Assembly: GCA_905236295.1 (NCBI GenBank)
Contig: CAJOQF010000159.1
Location: 1 to 10,985, forward strand
Direction: 5' to 3'
DNA length: 10,985 nucleotides
From: an uncultured Eubacterium sp.
GTDB lineage: Bacteria > Bacillota > Clostridia > Lachnospirales > Lachnospiraceae
Positions 1 through 7,930 of this stretch are shown piece after piece. The notes below the pieces were generated by a model, which had not been told where the DNA came from, did not search any database, and saw only the letters and a list, made by a program, of their open reading frames with translations. The number at the start of each line of letters is the position of its first letter. Position 1 is the first letter of the stretch. Made by a program: the position numbers and the translations under genes.

Positions 1-1368
1 ATCCTGAATTTTAATTCTTATATTCGAATTCAGACCAAAGCCTGTTTTAAACCTGTTCTCTCCACATCCCTGGCTTACTACAGCCCCGAATGTCTCTGTA
101 AGCCCATAAAAATTAACTACACCAAGTCCGACCTTCGCGAAAAAACTACAGTAATCTGTCGATCCCTCAGCTCCACCATAGGAAAGCGTTAGCAGACTAT
201 CTCCGTATACATTTCTGAAAACTTCATTACCTGAATCTTTTATAAGTTTTACTAAAGCATCCAATATTGCCGGAACCGTTATAAGAGATGACAGATAGTA
301 TTCTTTTATAAGCTCATGTAAAATTGTGTAATCATCTGTAAATACCAGAAGCCCCTGTGCTATAAGCCTGGTCACAAGCACCGACAGTCCCGCAGCATGA
401 AAGAGCGGGACTACCGTCATCACACCCTCCGGCATAATTGTCTCTCTGGTATTTAACAAAGCCAACTGCGTTAAGACTGCCGCTTTGTGATGACCGCTCG
501 TACCGGATGTGAATATGATCAGGGCATCATCCTGTGGTTTAACAGGTACTTCTTTATATTCGCCATTATTTGATCTGAGAATCTTTTCACCCTCTGCCTC
601 AAGCTCAACAATATTGTCAAGAGCAAAGCATCTGATGCTGCCTTCGAGCTTTTCAACCATCTCTCCATCACAAAATACCAGCTCTGCTTCGGATTGTTCG
701 AGGTTTTGAAGTATATCCTCTGTTTCAAGCCTTGGATCTACAGTAATGATGACTCCACCCGTCGTATTGACAGCAAGAAAAGCCACCACCCATTCAAACG
801 AATCCGAACCTATTATGGCGATTCGTTTCTGAGACAGGCCGGATTTGATAAGATACGCTCCGAGTCTCTTGTATCTGTCACAGAGTGTTTTATAATCATA
901 CTCCAGATTCTTTCCGGCCTTATGAAAGACATAAATCGGTTCATCCGAGAATATCTGCTCATTGTACTTGAGATAATCCCTCAGCAGATTATGTTCCGGT
1001 ACAACTTTGCCCCAGAATCCACGCATGCCGAACATTATCTTTAGAGCAAAGTCATCTTCAAAATATTCATCATCGTAAGCTATAAGACACGCCCGGTTTA
1101 CACTTCCAAGTATTATCACCGTGACCTTCACTTCTTTTTTTTTCGCGAAATTCATGGAAAGCTTTAGCACGTTTTTATACTCATCTATGGCTTTTTTCTG
1201 TTCCGGAGAAAGCATTTCCTCGCTTTCCGGATCGCAGGTTCTGCTCAAATCCAAAAATTCAAGCGATATCTTGTTGAATTCTAAAAGTTTTTCAACCCTA
1301 AGCTGCCTTTTTTTTACAGTCTTCTCATCTACATTGTCTAAAAAATAATCAAATTTGTATTCAACCAT
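1..1368 (-). CDS. AMP-binding adenylation enzyme (acyl-CoA synthetase-like), 3' end beyond window
   Basis: The frame runs 456 codons without a stop from ATG at 1368 to the window edge; an in-frame TAA upstream rules out an earlier start. Seen: the ANL-superfamily phosphate-binding motif IIFTSGTSGHHKAAVLTQ (residues 284-301, Lys295 kept), an A4-like PLFHAAG (321-327) and an A5-like NFYGLTET (419-426). The C-terminal A8/A10 region lies outside. Family knowledge: such enzymes adenylate a carboxylate with ATP and usually pass it to CoA or a carrier thiol; substrate cannot be read here. Odd: the recognisable adenylation domain begins only around residue 145-155, after a charged, probably helical extension (1-75) and a beta-rich stretch (76-145) I cannot assign. 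The gene follows the MATE-ATPase gene by 60 bp on the same strand, with only a weak Shine-Dalgarno (GGAATGGG), so it is probably translated from the same message. Family call firm; function open. Confidence 0.88.
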   Translation of the reverse strand, partial: MVEYKFDYFLDNVDEKTVKKRQLRVEKLLEFNKISLEFLDLSRTCDPESEEMLSPEQKKAIDEYKNVLKLSMNFAKKKEVKVTVIILGSVNRACLIAYDDEYFEDDFALKIMFGMRGFWGKVVPEHNLLRDYLKYNEQIFSDEPIYVFHKAGKNLEYDYKTLCDRYKRLGAYLIKSGLSQKRIAIIGSDSFEWVVAFLAVNTTGGVIITVDPRLETEDILQNLEQSEAELVFCDGEMVEKLEGSIRCFALDNIVELEAEGEKILRSNNGEYKEVPVKPQDDALIIFTSGTSGHHKAAVLTQLALLNTRETIMPEGVMTVVPLFHAAGLSVLVTRLIAQGLLVFTDDYTILHELIKEYYLSSLITVPAILDALVKLIKDSGNEVFRNVYGDSLLTLSYGGAEGSTDYCSFFAKVGLGVVNFYGLTETFGAVVSQGCGENRFKTGFGLNSNIRIKIQD

Positions 1369-1428
1369 TATTTTATACCCATTCCATAATCGTGTTTATA
1401 CAGCCTGCTTTTCTCAAAATACTGTGGA

Positions 1429-3198
1429 TTATATATGGATTATAATGCTGTTCATTCCCATTGTATTCATATATCTGAAATCCTTTGCCATCCCGATCGT
1501 CATACGTATTCCGATATTTGAAGCCTTATCATTGTCCCCGTGAAGCTTAAGCCATGTCATAGGATTGAAAACCTCCCCGTTGTCTCTCATTCGAATAACA
1601 ACACCGTTTTGTGTCTCTACAACCCTGAGATATACACAAAGCTCTTCCTTTTCTTTTTTCCCGTGTTCCAATGTATTCTTTGCCATCTCTTCTATACAAA
1701 GCGATGTGATATATGTTGTACGTCCCGGTAAACCTTTGGATTTCAAGAACTCATATGCCTCTGACGAAGCTTTTATAGCCTCGCTTTCTTCACTCACCGA
1801 CCACTCGCACTGTCTCTCCTGCGGAACATCATAATCCGCTGACAGCATCATATAGTCGTCCATATTCTTCGGTAAACGTTTGTTTATAACGGCTCCGATC
1901 ACAAAGAATGCAACCATTGTTAACACTCTTCCAATCAGAAATGATGCCCACACTCCTGTAATACCAAATATATTTCCAAAGATAACCGCGCTTACAACCG
2001 GAAGAGCAAAGATATCTAAAATAATATAGATGATTGCCAGTTTAAACCGTCCCGTCCCCAACAGGAAGTTAATATATGCCATCGCAAATACAAAAAGCAC
2101 CAGACTCAACGCAAAAAACCGAAGACAAACTGAAGCAAGTGAGATCACTTCAGCGTCGCCATGAGCATATATACCGGCAAATACAGGAGCAAAAATAAAC
2201 AGTATTGCGGCAACTACGCCACCTATAATAGTTCCGACTTTGATCGAATTTTTCAGAAGGAACCGCATTGATTCGCGATTTCTCTCCCCCGCTAAAACCG
2301 AAGCGACAAGGAGCATCGTCTGACCGGTACCGAGGGCTATCGCACCGAAAAAATTATAGAGATTGTTTTGTATCGAAAGCGCAGTAAGCGCTGCGGTTCC
2401 CGAAACAGCGAGCGTAATATGGTTAAGTATCACTATCTTTAGACAATAGCTCAATCTGTTTACCGCCATCGGAACTCCTCGCGATATAAGACTTTTAGTT
2501 TCTTTCCAGTGGATTTCTCTAGGTCTGAATTTAAAAATAGAATCTTTCTTAAGAAAATGTGCGAGTAACACGATCATATAGACCACATAGGATATTGCAG
2601 TGGCAATACCCATGCCAAATAAACTGCCTTTAAAGGCAAAGACATTTACAAGATCTGCTATAACATTTACAACAACAGACAACACAACTCCGATAACAAT
2701 ACGTTTTCTGTCTCCTTCAAACTGGAGATACGGAGTCACAACAAAAGAGATCACAGCAAAAATAAACGATACCGACATTCCTATAATATAGCTGCGGGCA
2801 TCATAAAACAAGTGCTGTGCATTTCCCGAAGCACCAAGTAATATCGTAAGTGGCGAAGAGCCAAGCATCACTAGCAAGGTGAAAATAATAGAAATGATTA
2901 TTCCAAGTGCGATGCTGAGTGAAAAAACACCTCTTGCTCCCTTAGCATCTCCATCCGCCATATATTTACCACATAGAATCTGCGAACCCGAGGTCAGAAC
3001 TCCTCCGATCATAATGATTATAGGCATTATTGGAATAGATATACCGTAGGCCGCCATCGCCTCAGACCCAAGGCATCTGGCAATGATCATACCGTCAACC
3101 ACCACTCCAAGTGTTCCCATAATAAGGGAAATGGTAGTCGCGACGTAAACGCCCTTATACATCTTACTTATCTGGATACGATTACTTTTATCACTCAT
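1429..3198 (-). CDS. MATE-family transporter fused to a C-terminal RsbW-like (GHKL) ATPase domain
   Basis: 589 residues from ATG 3198 (MSDKSN). This start is preferred because AGGAG lies 7 bases upstream; the longer frame to 3243 opens with TTG and has no clear ribosome site. Residues ~10-440 are strongly hydrophobic with about twelve membrane segments and match the MATE/MOP polysaccharide-lipid flippase fold. Residues ~446-589 are soluble and show a GHKL ATP-binding site: N-box EEMAKNTLEHG (Asn508), G1 DNG (Asp539-Gly541) and G2 NIGIRM (561-566). This resembles anti-sigma kinases RsbW/SpoIIAB (HATPase_c_2). MATE proteins export cationic drugs or metabolites by ion antiport at the inner membrane. 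A kinase-like tail could phosphorylate a STAS partner or sense nucleotide, which is inference. No STAS or SpoIIE gene lies in the window. First gene of a likely two-gene unit with the adenylation enzyme. Confidence 0.92.
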   Translation of the reverse strand: MSDKSNRIQISKMYKGVYVATTISLIMGTLGVVVDGMIIARCLGSEAMAAYGISIPIMPIIIMIGGVLTSGSQILCGKYMADGDAKGARGVFSLSIALGIIISIIFTLLVMLGSSPLTILLGASGNAQHLFYDARSYIIGMSVSFIFAVISFVVTPYLQFEGDRKRIVIGVVLSVVVNVIADLVNVFAFKGSLFGMGIATAISYVVYMIVLLAHFLKKDSIFKFRPREIHWKETKSLISRGVPMAVNRLSYCLKIVILNHITLAVSGTAALTALSIQNNLYNFFGAIALGTGQTMLLVASVLAGERNRESMRFLLKNSIKVGTIIGGVVAAILFIFAPVFAGIYAHGDAEVISLASVCLRFFALSLVLFVFAMAYINFLLGTGRFKLAIIYIILDIFALPVVSAVIFGNIFGITGVWASFLIGRVLTMVAFFVIGAVINKRLPKNMDDYMMLSADYDVPQERQCEWSVSEESEAIKASSEAYEFLKSKGLPGRTTYITSLCIEEMAKNTLEHGKKEKEELCVYLRVVETQNGVVIRMRDNGEVFNPMTWLKLHGDNDKASNIGIRMTIGMAKDFRYMNTMGMNSIIIHI

Positions 3199-3264
3199 AG
3201 GCAACTCCTGTACTAAATCCGGCACTTTATGAGTTGTTATCAAATTCTGAAAATTTATAAAAAT

Positions 3265-3293
3265 AATGTATCACAAAATAGCAAAATTATCAA
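3265..3293 (-). promoter_or_regulatory. Putative promoter of the MATE-ATPase gene
   Basis: Read on the minus strand: -35 TTGATA (3288-3293), 17-bp spacer, -10 TACATT (3265-3270) preceded by TGA, an extended -10. The -10 matches the consensus at only four of six positions. It starts 8 bp after the end of the inverted-repeat element 3301-3493 and gives a leader of about 60 bases. Its upstream half resembles the promoter at 6084-6112. Confidence 0.5.
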
Positions 3294-3300
3294 TCTTCCG

Positions 3301-5116
<1,816 letters not shown>

Positions 5117-5132
5117 TTACCTTCCTTTTCTA

Positions 5133-5417
5133 TTATTCTACTATTGCAAGGATATCTCCCTGACGTACGATCACATACTCCTCACCGTCAAGCTTTACAT
5201 CTGTTCCGGCATACTTGGAATAAATAACCTTCTGTCCTTCCTTAACCTGCATTGTAACTTCCTTGCCATCAACAACTCCGCCAGAGCCGACTGCTATAAC
5301 CTCAGCCTCCTGCGGTTTCTCCTGTGCTGCTGATGCAAGTATTATTCCTGATTTTGTTTTTTCTTCAGCTTCAAGCTGTTTTAAAACTACTTTGTCTCCT
5401 AAAGGTATTAACTTCAT
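5133..5417 (-). CDS. groES: Co-chaperonin GroES (10 kDa)
   Basis: 94 residues, normal length. The start is ATG 5417 ([10 protein letters not shown]), eight bases after a perfect AGGAGG. A 12-codon upstream extension is possible but would run into the CIRCE operator, so it is rejected. GroES caps the GroEL ring. The N-terminal strand [12 protein letters not shown], the mobile loop (about 18-37, with the hydrophobic GIIL tripeptide region that contacts GroEL) and the C-terminal [11 protein letters not shown] are all recognisable. First gene of groES-groEL. Confidence 0.98.
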   Translation of the reverse strand: MKLIPLGDKVVLKQLEAEEKTKSGIILASAAQEKPQEAEVIAVGSGGVVDGKEVTMQVKEGQKVIYSKYAGTDVKLDGEEYVIVRQGDILAIVE

Positions 5418-5442
5418 TATCTTATCCTCCTGATTTAATCTA

Positions 5443-5469
5443 TTAGCACTCACTCGTTACGAGTGCTAA
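5443..5469. promoter_or_regulatory. CIRCE operator (HrcA-binding site)
   Basis: TTAGCACTC (5443-5451), nine-base spacer, GAGTGCTAA (5461-5469): a perfect match to the CIRCE consensus. It sits just downstream of the groES promoter, in the early transcribed leader, 25 bp before the groES start. HrcA is known to repress groE from such sites until heat or misfolded protein titrates it; hrcA is not in the window. Confidence 0.98.
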
Positions 5470-5480
5470 CCACATGAAGT

Positions 5481-5509
5481 ATAATAACACCCCTACCTAT
5501 TCATGTCAA
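5481..5509 (-). promoter_or_regulatory. Vegetative-type (sigma-A) promoter of groES-groEL
   Basis: Minus strand: -35 TTGACA (5504-5509, six of six), 17-bp spacer, -10 TATTAT (5481-5486, five of six). The expected transcription start falls at the edge of the CIRCE, the usual arrangement for HrcA-repressed housekeeping-sigma promoters. The terminator of the upstream VOC gene ends only ~12 bp away. Confidence 0.85.
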
Positions 5510-5520
5510 CTAAAACTTTA

Positions 5521-5558
5521 TAAAAAAATGAGCTATCGCTGCATACACGATAACTCAT
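5521..5558 (-). terminator. Intrinsic terminator of the VOC gene
   Basis: On the minus strand an 11-bp stem with one G-U pair (arms 5548-5558 and 5528-5538, ATGAGTTATCG against CGATAGCTCAT) has a nine-base loop and is followed by a run of seven T. It starts 56 bases after the VOC stop and insulates the groE promoter. A weaker hairpin (ATTCGA 5567-5572 / TCGAAT 5582-5587) lies between. Confidence 0.85.
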
Positions 5559-5614
5559 CTTAAACTATTCGAATGCCACGATCGAATGGTCATAGTACGA
5601 AAGATAGAAATTTC

Positions 5615-5998
5615 TTAATTTTCTTCATCTTTTCTGATGTGCTGCGTAAGCTGAATCGAGAATCCGGACGGTGAGATCAAAAGGCATGACTTTGCGGAAG
5701 CAGATTCAACCGTATGATCTCCTCCCGGATTAGTAAATCCCTTACCTATAAAATAATCATATGCCTCATCAAAATCGCGTACATTCATACGTATGGTCGA
5801 CATATCTCTTTCCATTGATTCCACTCGGGCTATATCTACATGAAATCCATTCGCATCAGTCATACGGACACTCGATATATCCTTGTCATCCACACCATCA
5901 ACCTGATGACGTTTCTCGAACCCTAATTCCTCAAACAGTTTGATGATCTCATCCGCATTCTTTGACAGTATCATTGGATTAAAAGTTGTAATGGTCAT
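5615..5998 (-). CDS. VOC-superfamily (glyoxalase/bleomycin-resistance fold) protein
   Basis: 127 residues from ATG 5998 (MTITTFNP). An ATG six bases upstream (6004) is in frame, but the GAGG site lies only three bases before it and nine before 5998, so 5998 is preferred; the two cannot be separated firmly. The pattern is two beta-alpha-beta-beta-beta halves: ITTFNPMILSKNADEIIKLFEELGF, then RMTDANGFHVDIARVE, and MNVRDFDEAYDYFIGKGF, then SCLLISPSGFSIQLTQ. This is the small single-domain VOC fold, used by metal-dependent lyases, dioxygenases and drug-binding proteins. The usual first-strand His/Glu ligand is absent, and the last strand carries Gln (SIQLTQ) where Glu is common, so metal catalysis looks doubtful. 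It has its own promoter and terminator, is monocistronic, and has no pathway hint from its neighbours. Confidence 0.85.
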   Translation of the reverse strand: MTITTFNPMILSKNADEIIKLFEELGFEKRHQVDGVDDKDISSVRMTDANGFHVDIARVESMERDMSTIRMNVRDFDEAYDYFIGKGFTNPGGDHTVESASAKSCLLISPSGFSIQLTQHIRKDEEN

Positions 5999-6083
5999 AA
6001 TCATCTACCTCTCTTTCCTGGTATTAATGTTTATTTTATTTACTATTGTCGTTCTATTCCCCTCCTCTACAAATTATGCGACA

Positions 6084-6112
6084 ATTTTATCACACAATGC
6101 ACAAATTATCAA
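6084..6112 (-). promoter_or_regulatory. Putative promoter of the VOC gene
   Basis: Minus strand: -35 TTGATA (6107-6112), 17-bp spacer, -10 TAAAAT (6084-6089, five of six) preceded by TGA (extended -10). It gives a leader of about 75 bases holding a GAGGAGGGG tract (6059-6068) with no start codon nearby. A 7-bp inverted repeat ATTGTCG (6045-6051 / 6079-6085) overlaps the -10 edge and could be an operator or leader hairpin. Confidence 0.65.
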
Positions 6113-6199
6113 CCGAAAAGATAGACTTGTCCGTCATTTTGCACTAAAAATGTATAAACAAAAATTTGTAGGAATTGTCCCAAAATTCAGATTTTCAGC

Positions 6200-7930
6200 T
6201 CAATTTACATACGCCTTAAGTCTCAGAGTATAACCTTTCTCATAAAGATCACTCCATCCATCCCCCTCATTGATAAAACTTATTTTCTCTCTCGCATTGT
6301 TTGTAAACACTATCCACGGATTGTTAGCAGGATTAGCATAGGTAGCCTCGATTGGAAGTTCCATCTTTCCTCCATCCTCTGATCGTAACGTTACAACGAT
6401 CGCAAATTTATCTCCTGCAGTAACCGATACATTATCTTTTAACGAAATGGTATGATAGCCGGCAAATCTTATCGTGCCGGTCTCACTTTCCTCATAAACA
6501 AGCTCACCGCTTTCCGGGTCTGAATCATCGGATGGATTCTTATATATAGAGACAGAATACTTCGTATTGCTCTCAACAGTAGAAATTCCGATTGAATCTA
6601 TGTTTCCATCCTCTGTCGCATCAAATACATTTGAGATTCGGGTATTATCAGGTATTGAGATATTTTTATAGCCATAGCTTCCATCATACTGATACAGACC
6701 GGAATCATCTGCTTTTTCAACATCAAACGCATAGGCAGAATAAATATCTGATTCAAACGAAAGATCCTCATAAGAGATCCATATATATCCGTCCTCTCCC
6801 ATATCCGTTCCGTAGCTGTTTTTTACTAGCCACGCCCCGTCATTTTCAGGGGACATCACGAAGTTTTCAGCCGGGTAATTATCATCCCACCCGACAATCT
6901 CCGATGCATGATTGACTGACGTGCGTTTTGAGTTGTAATAAGCACCGTTTTGACGGTTATAATAGCTTCCGGCTGTCGTAAAATAGTATTGAAGCACGAC
7001 TCCGCCGTGATCTCGTATCGCTTCCTTTATTGCATCACTGTCTTTTAAATCTATCCAATCAATATTTTCTATATAATACTCGTCGTTTTCCCAGCAAAGA
7101 TTCTCATCAAAACCTGTACGTCCAATCAGCTCATAGGGCATGACCTCCTCGGATACAAGACCGTTTCTTGCCGCCAGCATGTAAGTGAGAAATATCTCAT
7201 TTCCACCGATGTCCGCGTAATCGTAGTCCTCGTATCCGACTTCCGTCTTATCTCCGTCTGTATTATTCAGTTTGTCCGCAACGGAATTATAAAAGAAATA
7301 TGCAAGCTGCAATTCCGACAGATCAACATCATCGCTAAGACCCTCTGCCAATATATCGGACTCGATCGCCGCACAAGCCGAAAATACCCAGCAAGTGTTG
7401 AAATCGCCCTGGTCTTTTACTTCTGTGACATAACCATAGTCCCTCGAATCATAGGATGAATTCTTTTTCCCGATATCCTCCGGATCGTCATCATCGTCGT
7501 CCGGTTCATCATCTGAATTATCGTCATCATCGGAATCATCTTCTCGTTCATCCTCACCGGTATCTTTCTTTCCTTCATCCGGATCTATATCACCGTTATC
7601 CGACCTGTCAACATCATCGGTTTTGGCATCATCGATCTTACTGTCATTAGATGAACTGTCTAATTTTTCGGAAGTATCATTGACATCCTCAGAAGCCTCA
7701 GCTACTCCTTCTTCGATGTCAGTTTGTCCAGAATCCCCAGTATCATCACCAGTACTCTCGATATCTTCATGACCATCGCTATCACCCGATCCACTATGTT
7801 TATTATCCTGAACGCTTTCCTTACCTTCATAATGAAGCTTATTACTTTCATATGACTTAATCCCTATAAATATTATCAGAAAAATTTCTACTGCCGCGAC
7901 AATCGCAAGCAAAACGGTTCTTTTATTCAT
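6200..7930 (-). CDS. Membrane-anchored papain-like (C1 family) cysteine protease with acidic linker and lectin-like C-terminal domain
   Basis: 576 residues from ATG 7930. Residues 5-25 form one hydrophobic segment after MNKR, so an uncleaved signal anchor with the rest outside the cell is likely. Residues ~30-155 are a low-complexity linker of Asp, Glu, Ser and Gly with nearly uninterrupted Asp/Glu runs near 130-152. The papain core follows: oxyanion Gln174 and nucleophile Cys180 in VKDQGDFNTCWVFSA, His341 in VNHASEIVGW, and Asn371 in WLVKNSYGTDMGEDGYIWISY, so the catalytic set is complete. Residues ~395-576 are beta-rich and fit the lectin-like domain often found after bacterial C1 domains. 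No LPxTG motif, dockerin or obvious inhibitory propeptide was seen. The start overlaps the end of recD2 by 8 bp and has only a weak ribosome site, which suggests coupled translation. Substrate unknown; extracellular protein breakdown is inferred. Confidence 0.9.
   Translation of the reverse strand: MNKRTVLLAIVAAVEIFLIIFIGIKSYESNKLHYEGKESVQDNKHSGSGDSDGHEDIESTGDDTGDSGQTDIEEGVAEASEDVNDTSEKLDSSSNDSKIDDAKTDDVDRSDNGDIDPDEGKKDTGEDEREDDSDDDDNSDDEPDDDDDDPEDIGKKNSSYDSRDYGYVTEVKDQGDFNTCWVFSACAAIESDILAEGLSDDVDLSELQLAYFFYNSVADKLNNTDGDKTEVGYEDYDYADIGGNEIFLTYMLAARNGLVSEEVMPYELIGRTGFDENLCWENDEYYIENIDWIDLKDSDAIKEAIRDHGGVVLQYYFTTAGSYYNRQNGAYYNSKRTSVNHASEIVGWDDNYPAENFVMSPENDGAWLVKNSYGTDMGEDGYIWISYEDLSFESDIYSAYAFDVEKADDSGLYQYDGSYGYKNISIPDNTRISNVFDATEDGNIDSIGISTVESNTKYSVSIYKNPSDDSDPESGELVYEESETGTIRFAGYHTISLKDNVSVTAGDKFAIVVTLRSEDGGKMELPIEATYANPANNPWIVFTNNAREKISFINEGDGWSDLYEKGYTLRLKAYVN

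Noticed and set aside
3199..3243. Longer MATE start at TTG 3243
   Set aside because: The downstream ATG 3198 has an AGGAG at proper spacing; the extension is not membrane-like and lacks a ribosome site.
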